64,000 nucleotides of DNA from Paenibacillus sp. YN15 (GTDB lineage: Bacteria > Bacillota > Bacilli > Paenibacillales > NBRC-103111). Numbering within the stretch: position 1 is the stretch's first letter; each line of letters begins with the position of its first letter. The stretch is from the NCBI RefSeq assembly GCF_003285005.1, contig NZ_QMFA01000001.1, positions 124,001 through 188,000 of the forward strand, given 5' to 3'. The translations under genes and the position numbers were made by a program. This document shows positions 9,293 through 20,000 of this stretch, piece by piece. Below the pieces are notes generated by a model. That model was not told the DNA's origin. It saw only the letters and a list, made by a program, of their open reading frames with translations, and did not search any database.

Positions 9293-11308
9293 ATGGGGCA
9301 ATCAAAAGCTGTGATTCAGGTGTATGCGGATCAAACCGGCGGAAGCAGGATCAATCCGTATTTATTCGGACATTTTGTGGAAGATATCCGGGACCATATG
9401 GATGCAATGCTGGCTTACCCGCTGAAGGATATGGATTTTGAAAGCATGGATGTAACATACAGAGGGCTTTCCGGACATTGGCGCCCTTATACCAACGGGA
9501 AAAGCACCGTGTATGCTCTTGAACCGGCTGCTGCGCATCATTCCGGTCATAGCCAAATGATTCGGATGTATAGTGACGACGAAGGATATGCAGGCATTTG
9601 CCAAACGATTGCCGTAAAGCAGGATTTGGCTGGGTACAGGCTGGCGCTGTATGTGCGGGCTTCGGTTGAAATCCGGTTCGTGACAGCGGAAATCGTGGAT
9701 GGCTCCAGTGGGGAAGTGCTTGGTTCGGTGCGGATCGATCCGGTCCGCCATGAATGGAAGCATTATGAGACCCGGATTCCGGTTAAGCGGACTTGCGAGC
9801 ATGCGGAGTTCCGGGTCTATGTGCCGTCCGGGCATGAGCGTTGGCTGGACCATGTCTCCACAGGGATGCTGTGGCTGGATCATATCTCCCTCCTGCCTTC
9901 GGATGCTGCGGGCAATGTACGGAAGGAAGTTATGGACATGGCAAGGGGCCTGAACGCCGGCATGATGCGGCTGGCGGGGAATTATATCAGCGCCTATCAT
10001 TGGCGGCAGGCGGTGGGGCCGGTATATGAGCGTCCCTGTGTGGTCAATGAAGCATGGGGCGGCTGGACCAGCAAATATTTCGGCACGGACGAGTTTATCC
10101 GGTTTTGCCGGGAGTTGAACGTGGAGCCGCTGATTTGCGTCAACGACGGTTCGGGCACGCCTGAGGAAGCGGCGGAATGGGTGGAATATTGCAACGGCGG
10201 CGCGGATACGCCCATGGGAAGGCTTCGGGCCAGCAATGGGCATCCCGAGCCGTACGGCGTGAAATATTGGGAGATCGGCAACGAGGTCTGGGGGCCGTGG
10301 CAGGTGGGCCACTGCAGCGCAGAGGCATTCGCGGAACGTTGTGCGCGCTTTGCCCAAGCCATGAAGGCCGCCGATCCCGGAATCAGGCTGCTGGCCTGCG
10401 GACATACGGCGATGGATTGGAACCTCCCTTTGCTGGAGCGGGCCGCAGAATATGTGGATTACATTACCCTGCATTTGTACCACGGATACTCCCGCTTCGG
10501 CATGAATGGCCGCACGGCCAGGGAAGAACGGTTCAAGGCAATGGTTTCTTATCCGGAATGGACCAGGGATACGTTCCGGCAGCTAAGAGAGCTGTTCCAA
10601 TCCGACGCCCGCTATTCCCATCTCAAGCTGGCGGTTACGGAATACAATACGATGTATGAACCGAACACTGTCCGCAGGGGACTGCCCCGGGAGCATACCC
10701 TTGAGGCGGCGGCTGCCAATGCGGCCAATTTAAACGAATTCATCCGCAACAGCGATTTGGCAGAGATCGGCAGCTTCTCCGATCTGGTAAACGGCTGGCT
10801 GGGCGGCTGTATTCGGGTGGGAGACTACTATGCAGACCAGTTTCGCGGGAAAACGGCGGGCTGGAGCGGGAAGTCCTTAACGGTATACGGAACACCGACC
10901 TACTATGTGATGGCCATGTATGCCAACCGGGAGTTGGATCATGTAGTTCCGTGCAGGACCGAATGCGGCAGCTTTAAGGTGAGCAGTCCGGCGCCGGAGG
11001 CTCCTCAGCTGGATGATCTGCCGAATCTGGATGTTGTCGCTTGCCGAAATGCAGGCGGAGATAAGCTGACGGTGTTTATGGTGAACCGCAGCCTTGAGGA
11101 TACGGCAGCCGAAATATGGCTGGACGGATTTGCCGGATCGGGCACAGCCCGTTTGCTGGAATTGACGGCGGATGATCCGGAAGCCTTCAATAGTGTGGAC
11201 CATCCGGAACGTGTAGCTTGCGTGACGCATGAAATCCCGTTTGCGGAAGGCCGAATGACCTGCATGTTAAGAGCGTCATCCGTATATGTATTGGAGACCG
11301 TCCGCTGA
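9293..11308 (+). CDS. Alpha-L-arabinofuranosidase, GH51
   Basis: A 671-residue glycoside hydrolase of family 51, which releases arabinose from arabinan or arabinoxylan fragments by a retaining mechanism. The predicted acid/base is Glu331 in WEIGNEVWG and the nucleophile is Glu450 in AVTEYN. Their 119-residue spacing equals that of the well-studied Geobacillus GH51 enzyme as I remember it. There is no signal peptide, so it acts in the cytoplasm on imported oligosaccharides. Residues about 80-220 look like an inserted carbohydrate-binding (CBM4-like) beta sandwich, making it longer than the 500-residue minimal form. The ATG follows GGAAGG and lies 23 bases after the permease stop. Confidence 0.92.
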   Translation: MGQSKAVIQVYADQTGGSRINPYLFGHFVEDIRDHMDAMLAYPLKDMDFESMDVTYRGLSGHWRPYTNGKSTVYALEPAAAHHSGHSQMIRMYSDDEGYAGICQTIAVKQDLAGYRLALYVRASVEIRFVTAEIVDGSSGEVLGSVRIDPVRHEWKHYETRIPVKRTCEHAEFRVYVPSGHERWLDHVSTGMLWLDHISLLPSDAAGNVRKEVMDMARGLNAGMMRLAGNYISAYHWRQAVGPVYERPCVVNEAWGGWTSKYFGTDEFIRFCRELNVEPLICVNDGSGTPEEAAEWVEYCNGGADTPMGRLRASNGHPEPYGVKYWEIGNEVWGPWQVGHCSAEAFAERCARFAQAMKAADPGIRLLACGHTAMDWNLPLLERAAEYVDYITLHLYHGYSRFGMNGRTAREERFKAMVSYPEWTRDTFRQLRELFQSDARYSHLKLAVTEYNTMYEPNTVRRGLPREHTLEAAAANAANLNEFIRNSDLAEIGSFSDLVNGWLGGCIRVGDYYADQFRGKTAGWSGKSLTVYGTPTYYVMAMYANRELDHVVPCRTECGSFKVSSPAPEAPQLDDLPNLDVVACRNAGGDKLTVFMVNRSLEDTAAEIWLDGFAGSGTARLLELTADDPEAFNSVDHPERVACVTHEIPFAEGRMTCMLRASSVYVLETVR

Positions 11309-11321
11309 CAGGGATAAGCCA

Positions 11322-13739
11322 ATGAAACGGGTGGAGCGAATGAAACCGATGAAATGGAAGGCATCGATTAAAAAAGGTTCATTTTTGACATATTTGCTCC
11401 CAATTGCAGCCTTGCTTCTGTTAACAGCGTTGATCATCCGGCTGCAGCTTGGGGAGGAGGGAGGCTCCGGCCGGATGGCGCCAGTTTTGGGGGAAACCTA
11501 TTCGAATCCGTTCCAATTGGATCAGGAATGGGAGGATTACGGTATCGGAGATCCGTATATTCTCAGGTACGACGGAAAGTATTACCTGTACTGCAGCACC
11601 AAGGACCGCAGGGTCGGCATCAAGGCGTGGAGTTCCGATGATTTGGTGAATTGGCGCTATGAGGGGCTGGTCACCGAGGAGCCCGTAAGCGAAGGAGCAT
11701 ATGCGCCGGAGGTGGTCTATTGGAACGGATCATTCTATATGTACACATCACCGGCCGGCAAAGGGCATTATGTGCTGCAGAGCGACAAACCCACCGGTCC
11801 ATTCGTGAAGAAGACGGACAATCTCGGTCTGACCATTGACGGCTCCGTCTTTATTGACGATGACGGCCAATGGACCTTTACCCATGCCAAAAACGGGGGC
11901 ATTATGGCGGCTCCCATGTCCGATCCATATACGATTGGAACGGGAAAGCAGTTGAATACTACCTCCCTTGGACATTGGACGGAGGGCTCGATGATTATCA
12001 AGCGGAACGGGCGTTATTTCATGACCTATACGGGCAATCATGTGTTCAGCAGAGGGTACCGGGTCAATTACGGGGTGAACCGGGAATCTCCGGTTGGCAC
12101 CTACACGATTCCGGAGAATAACCCGATTCTGATCTCCACCGACAAAGACTTCAACGGCCTGGGACACAGCTCAACGGTCCTGGGGCCGGATATGGATTCC
12201 TATTATATCGTCTACCACAACCTGGTTGGCGTTTCCGCAGAAGGACCGCCTGTCCGCAGGATGAACCTGGACCGGCTTGTTTTTAACGGAGACAAGATGT
12301 CTGTGCTGGGTCCGACGTATGGTTCGCAGCAGGAAGCGCCACGGATGCCGTTATTCCGGGACGCCCTGGGCGCTCCCCCTTCGGAGGAGCGTTGGGAACG
12401 GATGAGCGGTGCGGGAGGAGGCAGGATGCTGGAATTACTGCTGACCCGGGAGCTTACGGACAGCCGCTATACGGCAGAATACAACTTCACACTCGCGGAC
12501 AGCGGAAAATCGGGTTCGGCTTCATCGCTGGAGGCGATATTTGCCTATGAGGATCAAGAGAATTACCGTTCGGCCCGCGTGGACGGCGGCAAGATGGAGC
12601 TGGTCTTGATCGACTGTGTGAACGGTGTGGAAACGTCCGTCGCCGCACAACCGCTTCCGGAGGGAACCGATCTGACGAAGCTTCATACCATCCGTGTCCA
12701 GTCGGACAGCTCCGGCACCATGCTTTATTGGGACGGCCTGCTCCGGATCGAGCAAACCGGCATGGCTGCCAAGCCCGGCCGCATCGGGTACGGGTGGCCG
12801 CAAGGAGCCGACCCGGAGCTGCGTTACACCGCCTTCTCCAATGAGGCAGGCGGCAGCAGCGACAGGAATACGATCAAGCCGCTGCCGGGTTCCATAGAAG
12901 CCGTTCACGGTATTCCGGAGGGCAGCCCGGCCGTTCGCCAGGGGATCACCCCCGATGGCAGCGACGCCGTGGTTCTGTCCGGCAAGGGCGACGGGATCAC
13001 TTATCCGGTGAATGTCCGCCAGGACGGAACCTATTTGCTCTCCGTGAGTGTTGCCAAGTCATCGGCGGGATCGACGCTGGTGGTGGAGACGGAGGGCGTG
13101 ACGAAGAAAGTGAAGCTGGAGGCTTCATATTTTGTCGAAGATGGGGAATGGACGAAGGTGCCGCTGGGTCAGTTTGAGCTGAAACAAGGAACGGGATGGC
13201 TGTCCCTGCGCCGGGACAAGGGCGAGATCGCCCTCCGGTATGCGGAAGCCAGCCTGACGGTACCCGTGCCGGAGGAGTCGGTGATCAAGCCGACGCAGGT
13301 TGGTATCCTCAACCGGTTCGGCGGCGATTCCGGCTGGACCGATTACACCGTCAGCTTCGAAGTGACCATGAAGCAGCAGACAACGGAGGAAACGGCCGTG
13401 CTGGTGCGGACCACCAACGAATCCGACCATAAGGACCAGGTTAAGGACGGCTTTATGGGCTATGAGCTGGCATTCCGTTCAGACAGAGTGGTCTTGAAGC
13501 GGATCAGCTACGAAAAGTCAAGCGTGCTGGATTTTGCCTCATTGCCCTTCGCACCGGGACAGACCCGCCGGATGACCGTCAAGCTGGAGGGAGCCGCCAT
13601 TGCCATATTCGCCGATGAAAGCAGCCAGCCGCTTCTGAGGTGGACGGACTCGAATGGGTTCCTGCGCGGCCGGGTAGGGCTGAAGGGCGTATCCACGGTT
13701 TGGTCGGTTTCACCTTTGACCGTAACAGCCCCCCAATAA
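11322..13739 (+). CDS. Membrane-anchored GH43 glycosidase with C-terminal beta-sandwich domains
   Basis: An 805-residue glycoside hydrolase of family 43 (five-bladed propeller). A basic N-terminus and one hydrophobic segment (about residues 21-43), with no clear cleavage site, suggest an outer-face anchor. The predicted inverting triad is Asp77 (GDPYIL), Asp167-equivalent Asp173 (IDGSVFIDDDG) and Glu221 (TEGSMI). After the propeller (about 60-340) come beta-sandwich domains resembling the GH43 C-terminal and DUF1080/CBM66-like types, probably sugar binding. The ATG at 11322 has AGGGA seven bases upstream; ATGs at 11340 and 11349 are possible, and an upstream ATG overlaps the GH51 stop. An extracellular arabinanase or xylosidase role fits the locus. 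Confidence 0.85.
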   Translation: MKRVERMKPMKWKASIKKGSFLTYLLPIAALLLLTALIIRLQLGEEGGSGRMAPVLGETYSNPFQLDQEWEDYGIGDPYILRYDGKYYLYCSTKDRRVGIKAWSSDDLVNWRYEGLVTEEPVSEGAYAPEVVYWNGSFYMYTSPAGKGHYVLQSDKPTGPFVKKTDNLGLTIDGSVFIDDDGQWTFTHAKNGGIMAAPMSDPYTIGTGKQLNTTSLGHWTEGSMIIKRNGRYFMTYTGNHVFSRGYRVNYGVNRESPVGTYTIPENNPILISTDKDFNGLGHSSTVLGPDMDSYYIVYHNLVGVSAEGPPVRRMNLDRLVFNGDKMSVLGPTYGSQQEAPRMPLFRDALGAPPSEERWERMSGAGGGRMLELLLTRELTDSRYTAEYNFTLADSGKSGSASSLEAIFAYEDQENYRSARVDGGKMELVLIDCVNGVETSVAAQPLPEGTDLTKLHTIRVQSDSSGTMLYWDGLLRIEQTGMAAKPGRIGYGWPQGADPELRYTAFSNEAGGSSDRNTIKPLPGSIEAVHGIPEGSPAVRQGITPDGSDAVVLSGKGDGITYPVNVRQDGTYLLSVSVAKSSAGSTLVVETEGVTKKVKLEASYFVEDGEWTKVPLGQFELKQGTGWLSLRRDKGEIALRYAEASLTVPVPEESVIKPTQVGILNRFGGDSGWTDYTVSFEVTMKQQTTEETAVLVRTTNESDHKDQVKDGFMGYELAFRSDRVVLKRISYEKSSVLDFASLPFAPGQTRRMTVKLEGAAIAIFADESSQPLLRWTDSNGFLRGRVGLKGVSTVWSVSPLTVTAPQ

Positions 13740-13768
13740 TCACGATAGCAGAGGAGTGGGAGAACAGA

Positions 13769-15544
13769 ATGACCACCAAGAAATATGTGAAAAACTATCC
13801 GAGACCCCAGTTCGTAAGGGATCACTGGATCAATCTCAACGGTGAATGGCGCTTCGGCTTTGACGATGCCAATTCCGGTGAAGCGCGTGGGTGGCACCGG
13901 AGCTTCGGCGGCGACCGCACCATTACCGTTCCGTTCACCTATGAGACGAAGGCCAGCGGCATCGGTGAAGAAGAGCATCATCCTTGCGTATGGTACAACA
14001 GAACGTTGGACATTCCCGCCGAAGCTGCAGGTCAACGGGTTCTGCTGCACTTTCAGGCGGTGGATTATATTGCAACGGTCTGGGTGAACGGCGAATACGT
14101 GGGAAGGCATCAGGGCGGCTATGCAGCTTTTGCGTTTGACATCACTCCCTACATCGTTCACGGCTCCCCGAATGAGCTGACGCTCAGGGCGGAGGACAGC
14201 ATGGACGCGACCCAGCCCCGGGGCAAGCAGCGTTGGGTGAAGGATAACTTCGAGTGCTTCTATGTGCAGACGACGGGGATCTGGCAGTCCGTATGGCTGG
14301 AGTTCGTCCAACCGGAGCACATCGATTCGGTGAAAATTACCCCGGATCTGGATGCCTCCTCTGTCCGGTTCGAGTATCAGGTCAAGGGAGATTTGAACAC
14401 CGGCAGCAAGCTCCGGCTGGAGACGGTTATCACCATGAAGGACCGTCAGGTAAAAAGAGCCAGTCTCATTATCGACCGTCCGTGGCTGTCCCTTGAGGTG
14501 GATCTGGTTCACGAAATGAATGGGCCGTGGAAGCGCTGCTACTGGGCTCCTGGACGTCCGAACCTGTATGATGTGGAGTTCATTTTGTACAAGGATGACG
14601 TTAAGGTGGACCATGTCTATTCCTACTTCGGCATGAGGAAGATTTCCATCGAGAAGGGCAAGGTGCTGCTCAACAATGTTCCGGTTTATCAGAGACTGTT
14701 GCTGGATCAAGGCTATTGGCCGGACAGCCATTTGACCCCTCCTTCTGAGGAGGCGCTGATCGAGGATATTGATCTGCTGCTGCAAATGGGCTACAACGGT
14801 GTCCGCAAGCATATGAAAATCGAGGACGCCCGGTTCCTGTATTGGTGCGACGTTAAGGGTGTGCTGGTCTGGTCCGAGATGGCGGCGACCTTCGAATTCA
14901 ATGATAACGCAGTTGAAAAGTTCACGACGGAGTGGATGGAGATTGTACGCCAGCAGTACAACCATCCTTCCATTATCACATGGGTTCCCTTCAACGAATC
15001 CTGGGGCATCGGGAACATCCTCAAGGACCGCAGGCAAATGGAGTTTACCGAAGGCATCTATCATCTGACCAAGGCGTTTGATCCCAACCGCCCGGTGATT
15101 ACCAACGACGGATGGGAGCATACGGTATCCGATATTTTGACCCTGCATGATTATGTGGAGACGAAGGAGCAATTCCTGAAAAGCTATGCGGACAAGGACG
15201 AAATCGTCAGCAACGGGAAGACGTTCAACCAATGGAAATACGCCTTCGCCGACGGCTACAGCTACAAGGGACAGCCGATCATCGTAAGCGAATTCGGCGG
15301 CATTGCCTTCGATTCCGGCAAGGGCTGGGGCTACGGAAAGCAGGTTCCTTCGGAGGAAGCGTTCCTGGAACGGTTCCGGGGCATTCACGAGGCGATCCAA
15401 GAGACGGATTATATCGTCGGATTTTGCTATACGCAAATCACGGACGTCCAGCAAGAGGTAAACGGGCTCTTAACCGAGGAACGCAAGCCGAAGGTGCCCA
15501 TTGAGAAAATCCGCGAGATCAATCTTGGTTTTACAGGGAGGTAG
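13769..15544 (+). CDS. Glycoside hydrolase family 2 protein
   Basis: A 591-residue GH2 enzyme with the N-terminal sugar-binding jelly roll (NLNGEWRFGFDD, about 15-175), an immunoglobulin-like domain, and a TIM barrel. Acid/base Glu410 lies in WVPFNESWG and nucleophile Glu508 in VSEFGG. GH2 covers beta-galactosidase, beta-glucuronidase, beta-mannosidase and other activities, and the sequence does not settle which. It lacks a signal peptide and the long C-terminal domains of LacZ. The start follows GAGGAGTGGG. An in-frame ATG 43 codons upstream lies inside the previous gene and is rejected. Its place between two GH43 genes suggests removal of galactose or uronic acid from arabinan or arabinogalactan fragments in the cytoplasm. 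Confidence 0.88.
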   Translation: MTTKKYVKNYPRPQFVRDHWINLNGEWRFGFDDANSGEARGWHRSFGGDRTITVPFTYETKASGIGEEEHHPCVWYNRTLDIPAEAAGQRVLLHFQAVDYIATVWVNGEYVGRHQGGYAAFAFDITPYIVHGSPNELTLRAEDSMDATQPRGKQRWVKDNFECFYVQTTGIWQSVWLEFVQPEHIDSVKITPDLDASSVRFEYQVKGDLNTGSKLRLETVITMKDRQVKRASLIIDRPWLSLEVDLVHEMNGPWKRCYWAPGRPNLYDVEFILYKDDVKVDHVYSYFGMRKISIEKGKVLLNNVPVYQRLLLDQGYWPDSHLTPPSEEALIEDIDLLLQMGYNGVRKHMKIEDARFLYWCDVKGVLVWSEMAATFEFNDNAVEKFTTEWMEIVRQQYNHPSIITWVPFNESWGIGNILKDRRQMEFTEGIYHLTKAFDPNRPVITNDGWEHTVSDILTLHDYVETKEQFLKSYADKDEIVSNGKTFNQWKYAFADGYSYKGQPIIVSEFGGIAFDSGKGWGYGKQVPSEEAFLERFRGIHEAIQETDYIVGFCYTQITDVQQEVNGLLTEERKPKVPIEKIREINLGFTGR

Positions 15545-15546
15545 CC

Positions 15547-16983
15547 ATGACATTGCCTTCATCACCAGCCTATATGATGGCTTATTTCCGCTCGGGGCCG
15601 AGGCAGACCGACAAGGTCGAGCAGCTTCATTACGCATACAGCCGGGACGGATTGCGATGGTATGAATTGAACCATAACGAGCCTGTATGGGCTCCGTCTC
15701 TCGGCGAAGGGGTGCTGCGGGACCCGTTCATTCAGAAAGGCGCGGACGGCTTATGGCATATGGTTTTTACGATACGTCCGTCCAATATCCGGCTTGGTTA
15801 TGCGCGCTCCAGGGATCTGGTTCATTGGGAAGGGGAAAAAGCCATTCCGGCCATGGCCAATTTTGGTCAGGTTGCGAACAGTTGGGCGCCGGAATTCAAC
15901 TTTGATCCGGAACAAAACGATTATATGCTGCACTGGTCCTCCAGCCTGGGCCCGAAGGTAAACAACAACAAAATTTACTGCTTAAGAACACCGGACTGGG
16001 AATCATTCAGCGAAGCCAAGCTGTTGTTCGATCCGGGTTACCGTATCATCGACGCCAACATCACTTGCCTGGACGGAAAGTACCACATGTTCTACAAGGA
16101 TGAAGAATATGTGTACGACAGAGGGAAGGAGCCGCATCCTCCGGGGAATAAGCTGGCGGTTTCGGATCATCTGGAGGGGCCTTACGTGATTGCAAGTGAT
16201 TTTATCACGCCGGATTTCACCGAAGGGCCGGAAATATTGAAGCTGCAGGATGAGGAAACCTGGTGTTTGTTCTACGATTATTGGGCGTATGGGAAGATTG
16301 GCGTCATGCAATCGGGAAATTTGCGGGAATGGTCGGAGGAGCTTGAAGCCGGCCGTGTCCATTTTCCCTACCGCGCAAGACACTTCACTGTATTTCCGGT
16401 TACGGAGGAAGAGCTGGCGGTTGTGATCAACCGGTACGGAGTGGAGGCCCATTATCCCACCCCAGTATTCGGCGGCGTCAGAGTTGCCGATAGGGCCGCA
16501 GCGGGCAGGCTCCACGACGAATTTGCCCGGCGGTCAGTATCGGTCTGGTTTCAAGCGAAGGACCTGGAAGGCACACAACTCTTATACGACGAGGGCGGCA
16601 GCCGAAGCGGTTTTGCCCTTCGTTTGCGGGCCGGCTCAATTGAAGCGGCTGTTGCCAGCGAAGGCGTTGGAACGACTCTGACTTTCGGGCTGAAAGAGGC
16701 CCAAAGCTGGAATCACGCTATTCTTGTATTCAACGAGGGGCTGTTGGAGCTTTATGTGAACGGTACATTTGCCGCGTCTGCGCAAGCGCCGTTTGATTGG
16801 ATCGAGCCGCACAGCGACCCGGGGGGCTACGGAGCGCGTTTCGGTACGGATGCCTTCGGGGATAGCGGAGATTTGGCCGCGTTCGGTGGACAGATTCGAT
16901 CCGTCAAGCTCTATTCGGTGCCGCTGCAGCCGGCCGATATTGCTTTTATCTATGGTCAGGAATGTCAAATGATCGGGATATGA
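15547..16983 (+). CDS. GH43-like glycosidase with C-terminal LamG domain, cytoplasmic
   Basis: A 478-residue protein with no signal peptide. Residues about 10-315 form a GH43-type propeller with candidate catalytic residues Asp59 (RDPF), Asp169 (IIDAN) and Glu226 (TEGPEI), at spacing that fits the family. Residues about 320-475 form a LamG/concanavalin-like sandwich closely similar to the two LamG domains of the giant gene that follows (for example the pattern SVWFQAKD versus SLWFKAND). The gene begins two bases after the GH2 stop, with its GGGAGG site inside the GH2 coding sequence, so the two are translationally coupled. A LamG on a leaderless enzyme is unusual. Expected activity is arabinosidase or xylosidase. 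Confidence 0.82.
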   Translation: MTLPSSPAYMMAYFRSGPRQTDKVEQLHYAYSRDGLRWYELNHNEPVWAPSLGEGVLRDPFIQKGADGLWHMVFTIRPSNIRLGYARSRDLVHWEGEKAIPAMANFGQVANSWAPEFNFDPEQNDYMLHWSSSLGPKVNNNKIYCLRTPDWESFSEAKLLFDPGYRIIDANITCLDGKYHMFYKDEEYVYDRGKEPHPPGNKLAVSDHLEGPYVIASDFITPDFTEGPEILKLQDEETWCLFYDYWAYGKIGVMQSGNLREWSEELEAGRVHFPYRARHFTVFPVTEEELAVVINRYGVEAHYPTPVFGGVRVADRAAAGRLHDEFARRSVSVWFQAKDLEGTQLLYDEGGSRSGFALRLRAGSIEAAVASEGVGTTLTFGLKEAQSWNHAILVFNEGLLELYVNGTFAASAQAPFDWIEPHSDPGGYGARFGTDAFGDSGDLAAFGGQIRSVKLYSVPLQPADIAFIYGQECQMIGI

Positions 16984-17003
16984 TACAAAGGGGAGAGGGC
17001 AAA

Positions 17004-20000
17004 TTGAGCAGGGACTTTAGGCGGTTTTTCGCGTTCATCCTTATCATGGCGCTCATAAGCGGCAGTTTTCCTGGAGGCAAGGCTCATGCATTGGAGATAA
17101 GCGGGGAGCAAGATTTGATGGCCTGGTACAAGCTGGATGCGCCTTTGGAGCTGGACGGAGTGAATGCTGCAGAGGATTCCTCCGGAAATGGCTATCATTC
17201 CGTTAGCGCAATCGGCGCCTGGGTTCCGGATGGCGGCGTATACGGCGGAGCCATGTCGTTTAACGGCGTCACCGATCTGATTCAGCTGAATTTGGGCACG
17301 TCCCCTACAGGATCTTTCCTGAAGGATGCCTTCAGTGAGCATTCCGTATCCTTATGGTTTAAAGCCAACGACACGCAAACGAAGCAGGTATTGTTCGAAC
17401 GGGGAGGCAATGCGGCAGGACTTGCGATTCAATTAAACGCGAATAAGCTGGAGGCTGCTGTTGCAAGCGCCAGCTTGCGGGAAATTGTATCGGTGGATTT
17501 TACGGACACCGGCTCCTGGCATCATGTGATGGCTACGTTTGACAAAGGGAAATTCACCTTGTACTTGGATGGAAAGAGCGTTGCCTCTGCGACTGCTGTA
17601 TTCAAGACAGTGAACGCGGCGCTTAACGAAGCTGCCATCGGCGCCAAATACGCGGTCTATGCTTTTGGCGGAGACGACAAGACCGGGGCCTGGTTCAACG
17701 GGATGATCGATAATGTGCGGCTTTACAGCAAAGCGGTTGCCCCTTCCATCGAAGTAACCGGGATTAATCTGGAGCAGGCCCGGATGACTATGCCGGTGGG
17801 CGAGGCGGTGTATCTTGCCGCTTCTCTCCAGCCGTCAATCGCCACCAACCGCAATGTCACCTGGACCTCCAGCGATGAATCTGTCGTGACAGTTTCCGTT
17901 TATGGTGGGGCACAAGAGGCACAAGCGGTTATAGAAGCCAAAAAAGCGGGAAGCGCCACGATTACCGCAATAACGGAGGATGGAAATTACACGGCGGCCA
18001 GCGTTGTCACCGTCCTGCCTGCGCTGGTTTCCATGCCCCAAGAAGGACTGGAGGCCTGGTACAGACTGGATGGGGCTTACAATCATAACGGCAAGAAGGT
18101 TGCCGAGGATTCCTCCGGCAAGGGGCATCATTCCATAAGCGCCATTGGAAGCTGGCTGCCGGATGGAGGTGTTGACGGGGGCGCCTTTTTCTTCAATGGA
18201 TCGACGGATATCCTTCAGCTCAATACGACGAATGTGACCTTTTTGCGAGATGAGTTTTCTGAGTTCACTGCCGCCATGTGGTTCAAGCCGGAGGATGTGA
18301 ACACCCGGCAAGTGCTGTTTGAACGGGGAGGCAATGCGGCAGGACTGGCCATTCAACTGAATGAAGGGAGGGTGGAGGCTGCCGTTGTGAGCGCAGGCAA
18401 CCGCTTCATTCTCTCCAAAGAGCTGGCCGACACGGGCACATGGCATCACATTTCCACTTCCTTCGGCAACGGCGCCTTCAAGCTTTTCCTTGACGGACAA
18501 TTGGCCGGGGAAACAACCACTCCCTACAACAAAGTCGCCGCAGCAGCCAACGAAGGGGCCATCGGCGCAAGATTCTCCGTTGACGCTTTCGGCGGAACGG
18601 AGACAGGAGCTTATTTCCGAGGGGTGATTGATGATGTCCGGCTTTACAATGCAACCGTCGAACCCATCGTTGGCGCCGTCCACGCGGAAAGCGTCATCCT
18701 GGATCTGTCTGCGGTTAAGCTTGGGAAGGGCCTCTCCCAGGAGCTTGTGGCAACGGTTCTCCCGCGGCATGCGCTAAACCAGAAGGTCGTTTGGACCTCC
18801 AGCGACGAATCCGTTGTGAAAGTTGCGTCCAGCGGCGGCCTGAAAGCAACTATACAAGGGATATCGGTTGGAACGGCAACAATCACCGTAACGACGGTTG
18901 ATGGGGGACATATGGCAACATGTCACGTTACCATCGAACAAGTTCCGGTTGAAGGGGTGAGCCTTATGCCTGCGAGCTTGGAAATGCTGACGGGTGCAAC
19001 GCAGGTTTTAAAGCCTGCTATTACACCGGCGAATGCGTCAAACCGAAATGTAAGCTGGTCCTCCGACAATCCATCTGTGGCGTCGGTTAACGAAGCGGGT
19101 GTCGTGACAGCGCTTCAACCGGGAACAACGACCATCACCGCAACCACGGAGGATGGAGGTTACACGGCTTCTGTGGTTGTCACCGTCAAGGGCATACCGG
19201 TAGAGGCGATCTCCCTGAATCACTCCAAATTCATGTTAGCGGTGAAAGAGACGCATCTGTTGTCAGCCACGATTTTGCCCAAGAACGCCTCGAACCAAAA
19301 TATCATTTGGTCATCCTCCGATTCTTCTGTGGCAACGGTGGATGCGGGCGGCAGGGTGACGGCCGTAGGACCGGGAGCTGCCGTCATTACCGCCAAAACC
19401 GAGGACGGGGGTTTTGCGGCCAGCAGTGAAGTGACGGTAAATCCATTTGCGCTCAAGATCATCGATAACCTGATCCGCGTGGATTCGGGGAAGGATTTAG
19501 GCAAGAAGGCTACTCTCTATGACGGAACAATCGAGAAGTATAACGGCTACTATTATGCAATGGGTACCGGCACCAATGGGAATCTGTACCGTTCCAAGGA
19601 CATGATCCATTGGGAAAGTCCTTATCAAATGATTTGGAGCCCGGACTCGACCACTCCGGTGGACCCCAATTACTTCGAGTATGGAGCATCGGATTTGCTG
19701 TATCATAACGGGGTTATGTTCTATGTCTTCAATGGCACCTCGCTGATTCACGGGGACCCGGCAACGATGAATACGGTGCCCGACTTCCGTCATCCCTATT
19801 GGAGTAAGCGGTACGACTTGGGAATTGACCCGCAGTTGTTCGTGGCGCATAACGGAGATTTGGTCTTCCTGCGCAAGGTAAATCCGGACGAGACAGACCC
19901 GAACACCGGGGCGGCAAAGCCGGGGCGCGCCGGCGCATGGTTGTGGAATGTGGAATCGTTCTTCAACGAAATGGGCAATCCGGCCCGCGGCAAGGCGACG

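Noticed and set aside
13508-15454. 648-codon ORF on the minus strand
   Set aside because: It is antisense to the GH2 gene, which has catalytic motifs and a ribosome binding site. Long antisense frames are expected from the codon bias here.
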